Below, piece after piece: positions 1 to 8,168 of a stretch of 64,000 nucleotides of DNA. The notes below the pieces were generated by a model. The model was not told where the DNA came from, searched no databases, and saw nothing but the letters and a program-made list of their open reading frames with translations. Made by a program: the position numbers and the translations under genes. Origin of the DNA: Akkermansia sp. (GTDB lineage: Bacteria; Verrucomicrobiota; Verrucomicrobiia; Verrucomicrobiales; Akkermansiaceae); assembly GCA_017546445.1 (NCBI GenBank), contig JAFYWX010000016.1, positions 1 through 64,000 on the forward strand. Reading direction: 5' to 3'. Numbering within the stretch: the stretch's first letter is position 1; each line of letters opens with the position of its first letter.

Positions 1-16
1 GCTGAGCCTGAATCCT

Positions 17-475
17 TTACTGGGCGCTGAGCACCGTGAGGGTGCCACCGGCGGCCTCGATCTTGGCAGCAACAGAAGCGCTGGCGAAATCGACGGTCAC
101 GTTCAGAGCCTTGGAAAGGTTGCCATTGCCCAGGAGCTTCACAGCCTCGGCCTGGCCCTTCACAAGGCCCATGGCGCGCAGTTCGTTCTCGGTCACCGTA
201 GCACCGGCTTCGAAGAAGGCCTCGAGCTGGTTCAGGTTCACAATGGCGATGGTGGACTGGAAGCGGGCGTTGTTGAAGCCCTTCTTCGGCAGACGACGGT
301 GAAGGGGCATCTGACCACCTTCAAAGCCGGGGCGGATGGAGCCACCGGAACGAGCCTTCTGGCCCTTGTTGCCCTTGCCGCAGGTCTTGCCCAGGCCGGA
401 GCTTTCACCGCAACCGAGGCGCTTCTTGCGATGCTTGGCACCCGGGTTCGGCTGGAGATTGTCGAGAGTCAACAT
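17..475 (-). CDS. rplO: 50S ribosomal protein L15
   Basis: Large-subunit ribosomal protein that binds 23S rRNA late in assembly. The 152-residue product has the typical L15 layout: a basic, glycine-rich N-terminal arm (GLGKTCGKGNKGQKARSGG at about residues 27-45) followed by the compact C-terminal domain with the GxLTVL ending. The ATG gives the canonical MLTLDNLQP start. It is the last gene of the operon visible here. It lies 32 bp downstream of rpsE, where many bacteria have rpmD (L30); there is no room for L30. In most bacteria secY follows, but the window ends 16 bp after this stop codon, so that cannot be checked. Confidence 0.97.
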   Translation of the reverse strand: MLTLDNLQPNPGAKHRKKRLGCGESSGLGKTCGKGNKGQKARSGGSIRPGFEGGQMPLHRRLPKKGFNNARFQSTIAIVNLNQLEAFFEAGATVTENELRAMGLVKGQAEAVKLLGNGNLSKALNVTVDFASASVAAKIEAAGGTLTVLSAQ

Positions 476-507
476 GATTCTTGAATATCTATGGTTGGTG
501 GTTTAAA

Positions 508-1143
508 TCAGATGGAGGCGTCCTTCTTCTTCTTGCCACGGGCGGAGAGCACCTGGTCAGCAGTGCGCATGCTGAGCATGGCCTGCATGGTGGCCTTCAC
601 TACGTTGGCAGCGTTGGAGGAACCCAGAGACTTGGCGATGATGTTGGTCACGCCGGCAGCCTCAAGCACGGAACGCACCTTGGCGCTGGCCACAAGACCA
701 GTACCGGAAGCGGCGGGCTTCAGAACGATCTTGGCGCCACCGAACTCGCTGTAGGTCTCGTGCGGGATGGTGTCGTTCACCACGGTCACCTTCTTCATGG
801 CACGCTTGGCAGCGTCGGTACCCTTGCGGATAGCGTCGGAAACTTCGTTAGCCTTGCCGAAGCCGTAGCCAACCTTACCCTTCTGGTCACCCACAACGAT
901 GAGGGCGGAGAAGGAGAAGCGGCGGCCACCCTTAACAACCTTGGCGCAACGGTTCACGTACACAACCTTCTCCATCAGCTGAGGACCTTCCTCAACGGGA
1001 GTCTCGTTGCGGCGACCACCCTCACGGCGCGGGCCGCGGCCGGGACGGTTGCCATCGCGACGGGGACCACGACCACCGCGCTGCTGCGGGGCGGGAGCAG
1101 CCTGAGTCTCTTCGGCCGGAGCTTTCGTTTCTTCAGTGTTCAT
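508..1143 (-). CDS. rpsE: 30S ribosomal protein S5 with RG-rich N-terminal extension
   Basis: Small-subunit protein needed for translational accuracy, next to S4 and S8 in the mature subunit. The S5 body starts near residue 56 ([20 protein letters not shown]) and continues through the double-stranded RNA-binding-like fold to about residue 205. At 211 residues it is about 45 longer than the common form of about 166. The excess is an N-terminal extension of about 55 residues, first acidic and alanine-rich and then rich in Arg-Gly ([21 protein letters not shown]). It is probably disordered and RNA-binding; that is inferred from composition. The gene sits 21 bp after rplR. Confidence 0.97.
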   Translation of the reverse strand: MNTEETKAPAEETQAAPAPQQRGGRGPRRDGNRPGRGPRREGGRRNETPVEEGPQLMEKVVYVNRCAKVVKGGRRFSFSALIVVGDQKGKVGYGFGKANEVSDAIRKGTDAAKRAMKKVTVVNDTIPHETYSEFGGAKIVLKPAASGTGLVASAKVRSVLEAAGVTNIIAKSLGSSNAANVVKATMQAMLSMRTADQVLSARGKKKKDASI

Positions 1144-1164
1144 TTTTCTATAAACCTTTCTTCT

Positions 1165-1515
1165 TTAGAATTTCAGACCAGCCTCACGAGCGGCGTCGGC
1201 CAGGGCCTTAACCTTCCCGTGGTAGAGGAAACCACCGCGGTCGAATACAACCTCAGTGATACCAGCGGCCAGCGCGCGCTCACCAACAAGGGCGCCCACC
1301 TTAGCGGCGGTCTCCAGGTTGGCCTTCTTCAGCTCCAGCTGCTTGGTGCAGGCGCTGCAGAGAGTCACACCCTTGGTGTCATCGATCACCTGGGCATATA
1401 CGTGCTGGTTAGAGAAATTGACAGCCAGACGGGGACGCTCAGGCGTACCGGCAAGCTTCTTGCGGATACGCGTATGAACGCGGGCACGGATGGCTTTGCG
1501 ATTGATAGTGCTCAT
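1165..1515 (-). CDS. rplR: 50S ribosomal protein L18
   Basis: 5S rRNA-binding protein that, with L5, places 5S rRNA in the central protuberance. The 116-residue length is normal. A basic N-terminal tail ([16 protein letters not shown]) precedes the conserved core with the [18 protein letters not shown] segment, and the protein ends in the usual REAGLKF. It lies between rplF and rpsE, its standard position in the spc operon. Confidence 0.97.
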   Translation of the reverse strand: MSTINRKAIRARVHTRIRKKLAGTPERPRLAVNFSNQHVYAQVIDDTKGVTLCSACTKQLELKKANLETAAKVGALVGERALAAGITEVVFDRGGFLYHGKVKALADAAREAGLKF

Positions 1516-1556
1516 ATTCTTCTAGTAAACTTTTAAAGGGTTTGAGATGATAATGA

Positions 1557-2096
1557 TTACTTGCCAACGCTCTTGCCTTCCTTGCGGCGGATGTACTCGC
1601 CCACGTAGTGGACACCCTTGCCCTTGTACGGCTCGGGGGGATAGTAACCGCGCACCTCTGCTGCGAACTGACCGACAAGCTGCTTGTCGATACCTGCCAC
1701 CGTCACCTTGGTGTTGTCGGCCACCGTTACGGTAAGACCGGCAGGAATGGGGTGAAGGATGGGGTGGGACTTACCGAGAGCCAGGTCGAGCACATTGCCC
1801 TTCACAGCGGCCTTCAGACCCACGCCTACGATCTCAAGCTTCTTCTCGAAGCCCTTGGATACACCCTCAATCATGTTGGCGATAAGGGAGCGGCTGGTGC
1901 CGTGCAGAGCGCGCACCTGACGGTCCTCGTTTGCACGGGAAACGGTCAGAACGTCGCCTTCCTGAGCGGCGGAGATGCCGGCGGGCATCGTCCAGCTAAG
2001 CTCTCCCTTAGCACCCTTTACGGTAACATCAGCACCGTTGATCGTCACGGTCACGCCGGCGGGAACGGTGATAGTCTTTTTACCTACTCGAGACAT
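1557..2096 (-). CDS. rplF: 50S ribosomal protein L6
   Basis: Binds 23S rRNA near the factor-binding site. The product is 179 residues with the two repeated L6 domains. The C-terminal family signature PPEPYKGKGVHYVGE is present, followed by a lysine-rich tail. The start MSRVGKKTITVPAGV is canonical. It sits 29 bp downstream of rpsH in the ribosomal operon. Confidence 0.97.
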   Translation of the reverse strand: MSRVGKKTITVPAGVTVTINGADVTVKGAKGELSWTMPAGISAAQEGDVLTVSRANEDRQVRALHGTSRSLIANMIEGVSKGFEKKLEIVGVGLKAAVKGNVLDLALGKSHPILHPIPAGLTVTVADNTKVTVAGIDKQLVGQFAAEVRGYYPPEPYKGKGVHYVGEYIRRKEGKSVGK

Positions 2097-2125
2097 ATTA
2101 TATTATATCAGGTCAGGGGTTAATG

Positions 2126-2527
2126 TTACCATACGAGAGCGATGAGCTCACCACCAATCTGCTGCTTGCGGGCCTGAGCGCCCGTCATCATGCCGCGAGA
2201 GGTGGAAACGATGGAGATACCAAGGCCGTTCATCACGGTCGGGATCTCGGCGGAGGGAACGTACACGCGACGGCCAGGCTTGGACACGCGCTTTACTTCC
2301 GTTACAATGGACTTACCCTCGTTCGTGAACTTGGACTTGACCTTGATGGCCTTATCCTTGCCTTCACCAACGATCTCGTAGCTCCAGATGTAGCCTTCAG
2401 CCTGCAGGATGCGGGCGATTTCAGCCTTGATGCTGGAGTAGGGAGCGGTGAAGACCTCGTTGCGGGCTGCGCCGGCGTTCTTCACGCGGGTGAGGAAATC
2501 TGCGATAGGATCACTTAATACTGCCAT
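2126..2527 (-). CDS. rpsH: 30S ribosomal protein S8
   Basis: Primary 16S rRNA-binding protein and, in enterobacteria, translational repressor of the spc operon. The 133-residue product starts MAVLSDPIADFLTRVKNA and carries the conserved C-terminal segment ISIVSTSRGMMTGAQARKQ. It lies only 13 bp after rplE; in most bacteria rpsN (S14) separates these two genes, and there is no space for it here. Confidence 0.97.
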   Translation of the reverse strand: MAVLSDPIADFLTRVKNAGAARNEVFTAPYSSIKAEIARILQAEGYIWSYEIVGEGKDKAIKVKSKFTNEGKSIVTEVKRVSKPGRRVYVPSAEIPTVMNGLGISIVSTSRGMMTGAQARKQQIGGELIALVW

Positions 2528-2540
2528 AATCGTAATTTAG

Positions 2541-3113
2541 TTAGGCGTTTTCTTCAGTCTTCTTGGTGGGCTTGCGGAAGGGAATACCCAGCTCGGCAAG
2601 CAGGTCGCGACCCTCTTCGTCCGTGTTAGCGGTGGTTACGAAGATGATGTCGAAACCGATGTTACGCTTGATCTGATCCAGCTCGATTTCGGGGAAGATG
2701 GACTGATCAGGAATACCGATGGCATAGTTACCGCGGCCGTCAAAGGACTTGGTGGGCAGGCCACGGAAGTCGCGGATGTTGGGGGCGGTAATGTTAATGA
2801 AGCGATCGAGGAACTCCCACATCTGGGTGGAACGCAGCGTCACACGGGCGCCGAGGACTTCACCCTCGCGGAGTTTGAAGTTAGCAACGCTCTTGCGGGC
2901 GTAGGTCATAGCCGGCTTCTGGCCGGTAATCTTAGCGATTTCAGCAACAGCATCCTCAACAGCCTGCTTGCGGTCGGGGTGCTTGCCCATGCATGTGGTC
3001 ACCACAATCTTTTCAAGACGGGGAATCTGATGCACGTTGGCATAGTTGTGCTTCGCCTGGAGGGCCTTGGTGACCGTCTCCTTGTAGTATGTAAGCAATG
3101 TAGGTGTGCTCAT
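2541..3113 (-). CDS. rplE: 50S ribosomal protein L5
   Basis: 5S rRNA-binding protein of the central protuberance that also contacts the P-site tRNA. The 190-residue product contains the L5 hallmark stretches RSVANFKLREGEVLGARVTLR and FDGRGNYAIGIPDQSIFPEI. It has a short charged C-terminal tail (KPTKKTEENA). A 74-bp gap without an ORF separates it from rplX upstream. Confidence 0.97.
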   Translation of the reverse strand: MSTPTLLTYYKETVTKALQAKHNYANVHQIPRLEKIVVTTCMGKHPDRKQAVEDAVAEIAKITGQKPAMTYARKSVANFKLREGEVLGARVTLRSTQMWEFLDRFINITAPNIRDFRGLPTKSFDGRGNYAIGIPDQSIFPEIELDQIKRNIGFDIIFVTTANTDEEGRDLLAELGIPFRKPTKKTEENA

Positions 3114-3187
3114 AATATTAGCGGGTCAGCTCTTGTTAATAAGTTAGTTTAGTGATGGCTTAAGCGCGGAGTTTCAGCCTTGCGGCA

Positions 3188-3412
3188 TCAGCTCACTTTC
3201 TTCACATTGGAGATGTGGATGGCGCCGTCGATTTCCTTGATGCCGCCTTCAGGGTCAGCTTCGGAGGGCTTGGTAGCCTTCTTGAGGATGCGGGCACCCT
3301 CAACCGTCACGGTCTGCTTGCTGGCATTCACGGAAAGAACAACACCACGCTTGCCCTTGTTCTTGCCGGCGATAACGAGTACGTTGTCACCTTTCTTCAC
3401 GTGGGTCTTCAT
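3188..3412 (-). CDS. rplX: 50S ribosomal protein L24
   Basis: Early assembly-initiator protein of the large subunit near the peptide exit tunnel. The 74-residue product begins [20 protein letters not shown], a typical KOW motif. The ATG at 3412 was chosen over an in-frame GTG at 3469, because that upstream start would add 19 non-conserved residues and lies at the predicted transcription start. It is the first gene of this operon; a promoter lies directly upstream and rplN (L14), its usual partner, is not adjacent. Confidence 0.95.
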   Translation of the reverse strand: MKTHVKKGDNVLVIAGKNKGKRGVVLSVNASKQTVTVEGARILKKATKPSEADPEGGIKEIDGAIHISNVKKVS

Positions 3413-3445
3413 CGTTTGTGTTTTTCTTTGTATGTGTTTAGTCCA

Positions 3446-3500
3446 CACTACACCTGTAGTGCGGGGCACCCACTATACGCTTATCCTGTTCTCACGTCAA
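3446..3500 (-). promoter_or_regulatory. Promoter and leader hairpin of the L24-L15 operon
   Basis: On the minus strand a -35 box TTGACG (3495-3500) and a -10 box TATAGT (3472-3477) are separated by 17 bp. This predicts transcription start near 3465 and a leader of about 53 nt before rplX. The leader contains an inverted repeat at 3446-3461 (CACTAC and GTAGTG around a 4-nt loop). The hairpin could be a regulatory site, but that is only a guess from its position. Confidence 0.75.
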
Positions 3501-3539
3501 GCAAAATAACGTGACTTTTCTCCCCTTCCGCGCATTTTT

Positions 3540-4913
3540 TTATTCAGGGAGGGTAAAAACACGCTTCCGGGCCAGCATAAAGCGCCAGGAGAGAAGCGCA
3601 GCAGTGATGGTGAGAGCCACCACGAAGCTGACCCAGGCACCCATGGGCCCCAATGCCGGCACCAGCCAATCAGTGCGGATAAGAACACAGGCGAGCGGAA
3701 AACCGATGACCCAGTAGGAGAACATGTTCACCCAGGTAATGGCCTTGGTATCATGGCAGCCGCGCAGCAGACCACTCATCAGCGCCTGGTGCGCATCCGG
3801 CAGCTGGTAGATGGAGCACATCACCAGCAACATGGCCGCGGCATCTATAATAGAAGCATCATCCGTATAGCACCCGATAATCTCCCGCCGGAAGACAATG
3901 GTGAACACAGCAGAAAGAATAACCACCACAAGCATGAAGCTGATGCTGGTGCGCAGAAGCGCGTGGAAGCGCGCTTCTGCGCGCGCGCCGATGTGGTAGG
4001 CCGAGCGGATGGAGGCAGCAATGCTCAGCGAAAGCGGGAACATGAACAACAGGGCGGACACGTTAATGGCAATCTGGTGCGCTCCCACCGCCATCACCCC
4101 CAGCGGCGCAATCACCAGGGTAACCACACAGAAGAAGCTCATCTCACACAGCGAGGCCACACCCAGCGGAGTACCCTTGCTGATGATATCGCGCACAACG
4201 CGCCACTCCGCAGCGCGATTTGCCCACATGTGAGCCAGATTACGGCGATAACGCGGGTAGACAGCCATGAGCACCAGCAGCGCAGCTGCCATCAGGTAAT
4301 GAATAAGCGTAGTGGTAAGACCACAACCGGCACCACCCATGGCTGGAACCGGTCCCCAACCGAACACAAATATATAATTAAGAGGGATATTCAGCAGAAG
4401 CCCCATGCAAGCTATCAGCATGGCTGGCCGCGTGTGGCCATAGCCCTCGAAATGCCCCTGCAGCACGCGTATCAGCACACTCACGGGCACCGCATACAGC
4501 AGGAAATGCAGATACTCCTGCGCCACCTGCACCATCTGCACATCATCACTCACCAGAGCAAACACCTCTCGCCCGGCAAGAAGTGCCACCACTTCCACCA
4601 GCATCAGAAAAACCGCGACAAGCTTGGCATTATTCAACAGCAGGCCAACCTTCCCCTCGCACCCAGCACCAAGAAGGCGCGACACCATGGGACCAATGAT
4701 AGTGAGCACGGCACCCACAGCCACCATGATAGGCACTGTAACGGAAGTACCCAGAGCCACACCTGCCAACTGCTCCGGCCCAGCCTGCCCTGCCACCACA
4801 GTATCCACCACACCCATTCCCATATTCATGAGATTTGCCAGGTACAGCGGCACCATGAGCGCAAGCAATCGCTTAAGCTCAGCCATGTCCACCCATTTCC
4901 GCAATATCGTCAT
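3540..4913 (-). CDS. MATE family efflux transporter
   Basis: Predicted inner-membrane exporter of the multidrug and toxic compound extrusion family, usually driven by Na+ or H+ gradients. About twelve hydrophobic segments are visible, and the N-terminal half carries the family pattern PLYLANLMNMGMGVVDTVVAG, with a matching LNIPLNYIFVFGW segment mid-protein. Length of about 457 residues is normal. The frame is open to 4970, but that would overlap the tRNA-Glu terminator and the tRNA 3' end. The start is therefore set at the ATG at 4913, and the ATG at 4886 (MAELKRLLALMVP) is equally plausible. It lies downstream of tRNA-Glu on the same strand. The substrate cannot be read from sequence. Confidence 0.9.
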   Translation of the reverse strand: MTILRKWVDMAELKRLLALMVPLYLANLMNMGMGVVDTVVAGQAGPEQLAGVALGTSVTVPIMVAVGAVLTIIGPMVSRLLGAGCEGKVGLLLNNAKLVAVFLMLVEVVALLAGREVFALVSDDVQMVQVAQEYLHFLLYAVPVSVLIRVLQGHFEGYGHTRPAMLIACMGLLLNIPLNYIFVFGWGPVPAMGGAGCGLTTTLIHYLMAAALLVLMAVYPRYRRNLAHMWANRAAEWRVVRDIISKGTPLGVASLCEMSFFCVVTLVIAPLGVMAVGAHQIAINVSALLFMFPLSLSIAASIRSAYHIGARAEARFHALLRTSISFMLVVVILSAVFTIVFRREIIGCYTDDASIIDAAAMLLVMCSIYQLPDAHQALMSGLLRGCHDTKAITWVNMFSYWVIGFPLACVLIRTDWLVPALGPMGAWVSFVVALTITAALLSWRFMLARKRVFTLPE

Positions 4914-4937
4914 TTTTCGTACTGATACAGTAAAACA

Positions 4938-4967
4938 AAAAGCTTCCACCCATCGGCGGAAGCTTTT
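4938..4967 (-). terminator. Terminator after tRNA-Glu
   Basis: Ten-base-pair stem (AAAAGCTTCC with GGAAGCTTTT) around a 10-nt loop, followed on the minus strand by a T-rich stretch. It lies 2 bp after the tRNA 3' end and 24 bp before the MATE start. Confidence 0.8.
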
Positions 4968-4969
4968 CA

Positions 4970-5042
4970 CATCTGGAACGGGATTCGAACCCGTGTTGCG
5001 CGCGTGAAAGGCGCGAGTCCTAGGCCTCTAGACGATCCAGAC
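4970..5042 (-). tRNA. tRNA-Glu (UUC)
   Basis: A 73-nt cloverleaf on the minus strand. The acceptor stem is GTCTGGA with TCCAGAT, including one G-U pair at the end. The anticodon loop CTTTCAC gives anticodon TTC, the T arm reads GGTTCGAATCC, and the discriminator is G as usual for tRNA-Glu. CCA is not encoded. The D-arm sequence TCGTCTAGAGGCCTAGGAC is typical of bacterial tRNA-Glu. Confidence 0.96.
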
Positions 5043-5080
5043 TTTCTTATTGCACCGATTAACTCGCGTGCGGGCACAAT

Positions 5081-5110
5081 TTATCACACCTTTCTCACCA
5101 ATGCAAGCAA
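5081..5110 (-). promoter_or_regulatory. Promoter of tRNA-Glu
   Basis: Minus-strand boxes TTGCTT (5105-5110) and TGATAA (5081-5086) with an 18-bp spacer, placing the transcript start about 32 nt before the mature tRNA. The -35 resembles the TTGCAA boxes in front of the other tRNA genes in this window. Confidence 0.6.
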
Positions 5111-5224
5111 AATATGCAACTTTTTTTGATTTTTTTGTTAATCGCCCCCTTTTTTCATAAAAAAGCCGGCTATTATCCCACCACTATTACACACAAAAGT
5201 AATAGAGAGGTCGTACAATAAGAT

Positions 5225-5253
5225 GTCCCGCTCTGCATCTTACAGAGCGGGAC
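5225..5253 (-). terminator. Terminator of the pilus-type operon
   Basis: Perfect 11-bp stem (GTCCCGCTCTG with CAGAGCGGGAC) and a 7-nt loop, 25 bp after the secretin stop codon. The following T run is weak (ATCTTATT). Confidence 0.7.
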
Positions 5254-5278
5254 AAAATTACCATTGAACCAGGTCAAA

Positions 5279-8059
5279 TCAGGGGTTTGCCAGGCCGTCA
5301 TCCGGGAAGAGGCCGGGGGCACTGGTGGTACCCACGCTGGTACCAGTATCGCGCTTACGCAGGGGCTTACCGAACGGGTCGATAATGTCTGCAGTTACGA
5401 ACACCATGAGGTTCTTGCGGATGTGGGATTCAGCATTGCTGCGGAACAGACGGCCGATAAGGGGCAGGTCACCGAATACGGGCACCTTGTCCTCAACCTT
5501 CTGCACTTCATCCTGAATCATACCACCGATGGCGATAGTGTGACCATCATATACGCAGGGGTTGGAGTTGATGTAGCGGCGGCTGAAGATGGGCATATCA
5601 ATGCGGTTATCCGTCAGCGTGATGTGCTCGATGGTATTCTGGTTGGTGATACCAGCGGTAATCGGAGAACCGTAGTTCACGAAACCTTCGAAGTCAACCA
5701 CGCGGATTTCAAAACGCTTGAAGTGCACGATGTCACCGCTACCCTCCTTGAGGGGCTCAATCTGGAAGCGAAGCATCACACCAACTTCTTCCACACCCCA
5801 GCTGGAGGGGTTGGCAGGAGCTGCCACCGGCATGCTGCCGCTGTAGCCATTGTCGTTGTTGTTGTTGTTATAGTTGTTGCCAGAGCTCTGAATCTGGGGT
5901 TCATCGTACTCGGTCGGGTACACGAAGCGGCGAATCACCTCAATCTTGGCGCAACCTGTTTCGTCGTTCTGGTCAGATGCAAGCTGGTCGGGCTGGGGAG
6001 CGTAGGTCAGCTCCTCATCACCGCTGATTACCAGGCTCGGGGCAGACATCACGTCCACACCCTTCTTCTGGGAAAGACCACGCATAATCATCTGGTAGGA
6101 ACCAGTATCATAGATACCGGAGAGAGACATGATGCCAGGAGCAGCGGAAGCCGTGGCAGAAGCACCAGCAGAACCGGAGGTCATCAGATTCTGCAGTGCG
6201 CCAGAAGTAATGGCGCCGGAACCCGTGCGCAGGCCACCAGTCATCAGACCATTGGTAACGGTATCACTGGAGCTGGAGAACATCTTGTTGGACGAAATCG
6301 GCCAGGCACCATCACCTTTATAGTTATTGTTGTAAGCATTACCACCGCTGCTTACGAAGTCGCTCACAAGGCGGTTCGGCAGAGAGTGGGAACCATTCAC
6401 ACCACCGAGGTAGGTCTTACCAGAGTTACTGATGGAGAAAGGATTCACAACCCAGTCGAAGGAAAGTTCTTCCTCGTTGGTCTGGGAGATTTCAACAAAC
6501 TTGGCGCTCACCTTCACCATCTTGGGCATCTGCTGGCGCACTGTGTTGATTGCTTCTTCCACTGTATCCAGTTCCTCATCAGTGTTCACCACGGTGAGCA
6601 CGCCGGTAGCATGAGAGTAACGAGCGGAGGAACCAGTCGGGAAGTTCACACCCATGTCAAGAAGAGCTGCCTTGGCATCAAGCTTCTTGGCACGGCGGGG
6701 AGAGCTGGAAGTGAAATCATTATCCTCCTCATCGTCTTCACTTTCCTCACCACCACCCAGGTTGAAGAAAGAGGGACGCACCGTCCACTGACGGCGGCTC
6801 ATGCGATGATTAGCGGCACCCTTCTGGTATACCACAATGGCGTTCTCCTCAACACGATACTCGCACTGAGCCTGGGCGCACATGTGGCTGAGCAGCTCTG
6901 CCACGCTCACGCCGTCCAGCTGCAGCTTGGCAATGATAGCTGGGCCCGGGGTATTGAGCACAGGAGCGGGAGCAGCGGCTTCCTCCTCCTCTTCTTCCTC
7001 CTCCTCATCGTCTTCTTCTTCCTCCTCATCATCAGAAGAGGTTGCCTTAGAAACAACAGGTGCGGGTGCAGGAACTGCAGCAGCCTCGTAAATGAAGTTC
7101 ATCTGACATCCCTTATCGCGAACCATGCGACGCAGGAATTCAAGAGCATCCGCCATGGGAGTCTGATCGAAACTCACGGTCTCAATCTTGATGTTCATCA
7201 GATTGTCGCGATTGCGAAGCACACCCTCAGAGGTGGCTACGGTATCGGTACCACCAAGCTCAAGCGTGGGCAGTTCCTGGGGAATCTGCTCTTCCCACAC
7301 GGCATCAACCTCTGCCAGGGCCTTAGCGCGATAAGAATCGTAAGCAGCACGGTAATAGCTGCTGCGGCGCTTGCTGACTGCCTCCTGACCACGACGGGCA
7401 GCGGCATTGTAGGGGTCAATCTTGATGACGCGATTGAATTCGTCGTAAGCAGCATCATAGTTGCCCAGGTCAAGGTAACCGTAGGCAAGACTGAGAAGGC
7501 GGCTCACCTCTTCAACATTCTTGACGTGTTCAGGGGTAAGGGCCGGGTTATTGCGCTCAGGGTCACGCATCAGGGAAAGCTCCTGGCGAGCACGCTTGTT
7601 ATTGGGCTCACGCTCAAGCACGTCGAGCAGAAGCTGCTCAGCTTCATCATAACGCCCGATACGGGAATACTCCATGGCCACGGCAATGGAGGCATCACCA
7701 ATGCTCTTTACGAGGAATTCCTGAAGCTTCTGAGTTGCGGGAGCCTTGGGAACAGTCTTCCAGGCTGCCTCATACTTCTCAAGAGCCTGCACATACTGCT
7801 TCTGAGAGTAGCAGGTGCGGCCCTGCTGAAGCAGCTCGAGAGCTTCGCTGGTCTTAGCCTTACGACGAGCCGCCTCGCGGAGATTGATGCTATCCTGAGT
7901 ATCACCAGAATACACGGCGGTGGGACCCACCTGACTGGTACCGACAGCGGACGAAGTGGTGACGTAGCCTGCCGTGCTAGCCTGCGCGAAGGGGCAGGAA
8001 ACGGCAATTGCTGCAAGAAGCATCGAGCGCTTTGAATTGATGAGAGGTGTATGGTTCAT
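5279..8059 (-). CDS. Type IV pilus-type secretin with TPR repeats (PilQ-like; Amuc_1098 counterpart)
   Basis: Outer-membrane secretin that should form the gated ring through which a pilus or secreted protein passes. The product is 926 residues: signal peptide (about 1-28), three TPR-like units (for example SQKQYVQALEKYEAAWKTV, GRYDEAEQLLLDVLEREP and LGNYDAAYDEFNRVIKIDP) within about residues 60-230, periplasmic N domains, and the secretin core in the C-terminal half. The core ends with the family signature VPVFGDLPLIGRLFR near residue 863. A tract of almost pure Asp/Glu lies near residues 341-364. It is the last gene of a five-gene operon whose order matches Amuc_1098-1102 of Akkermansia. The gap of 109 bp from the preceding gene is the largest in the operon. 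Confidence 0.9.
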   Translation of the reverse strand: MNHTPLINSKRSMLLAAIAVSCPFAQASTAGYVTTSSAVGTSQVGPTAVYSGDTQDSINLREAARRKAKTSEALELLQQGRTCYSQKQYVQALEKYEAAWKTVPKAPATQKLQEFLVKSIGDASIAVAMEYSRIGRYDEAEQLLLDVLEREPNNKRARQELSLMRDPERNNPALTPEHVKNVEEVSRLLSLAYGYLDLGNYDAAYDEFNRVIKIDPYNAAARRGQEAVSKRRSSYYRAAYDSYRAKALAEVDAVWEEQIPQELPTLELGGTDTVATSEGVLRNRDNLMNIKIETVSFDQTPMADALEFLRRMVRDKGCQMNFIYEAAAVPAPAPVVSKATSSDDEEEEEDDEEEEEEEEEAAAPAPVLNTPGPAIIAKLQLDGVSVAELLSHMCAQAQCEYRVEENAIVVYQKGAANHRMSRRQWTVRPSFFNLGGGEESEDDEEDNDFTSSSPRRAKKLDAKAALLDMGVNFPTGSSARYSHATGVLTVVNTDEELDTVEEAINTVRQQMPKMVKVSAKFVEISQTNEEELSFDWVVNPFSISNSGKTYLGGVNGSHSLPNRLVSDFVSSGGNAYNNNYKGDGAWPISSNKMFSSSSDTVTNGLMTGGLRTGSGAITSGALQNLMTSGSAGASATASAAPGIMSLSGIYDTGSYQMIMRGLSQKKGVDVMSAPSLVISGDEELTYAPQPDQLASDQNDETGCAKIEVIRRFVYPTEYDEPQIQSSGNNYNNNNNDNGYSGSMPVAAPANPSSWGVEEVGVMLRFQIEPLKEGSGDIVHFKRFEIRVVDFEGFVNYGSPITAGITNQNTIEHITLTDNRIDMPIFSRRYINSNPCVYDGHTIAIGGMIQDEVQKVEDKVPVFGDLPLIGRLFRSNAESHIRKNLMVFVTADIIDPFGKPLRKRDTGTSVGTTSAPGLFPDDGLANP

Positions 8060-8168
8060 GGTAACGTCCTATTTATGGCAGAATTCTGTTCAAATGTAAA
8101 GTCTACAATTCAATTTTTCCTTATTTATTGGGATTTTTTTGTCGATTTTTAAATTTTTCCCGAGAGAA

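Noticed and set aside
481..1536. Plus-strand ORF of 351 codons over rpsE and rplR
   Set aside because: Antisense shadow of ribosomal protein genes with no start signal.
3414..3469. GTG start giving L24 a 19-residue N-terminal extension
   Set aside because: The extension falls in the predicted 5' leader with its hairpin, and known L24 proteins start at the [13 protein letters not shown] sequence.
4914..4970. N-terminal extension of the MATE transporter to 4970
   Set aside because: It would overlap the tRNA-Glu terminator and reach the tRNA 3' end; residues encoded there are not hydrophobic or conserved.
5264..8035. Plus-strand ORF of 923 codons opposite the secretin gene
   Set aside because: It is the mirror of a high-G+C gene with strong third-position bias. 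Its translation has no recognisable domain, while the minus-strand frame encodes a clear secretin.
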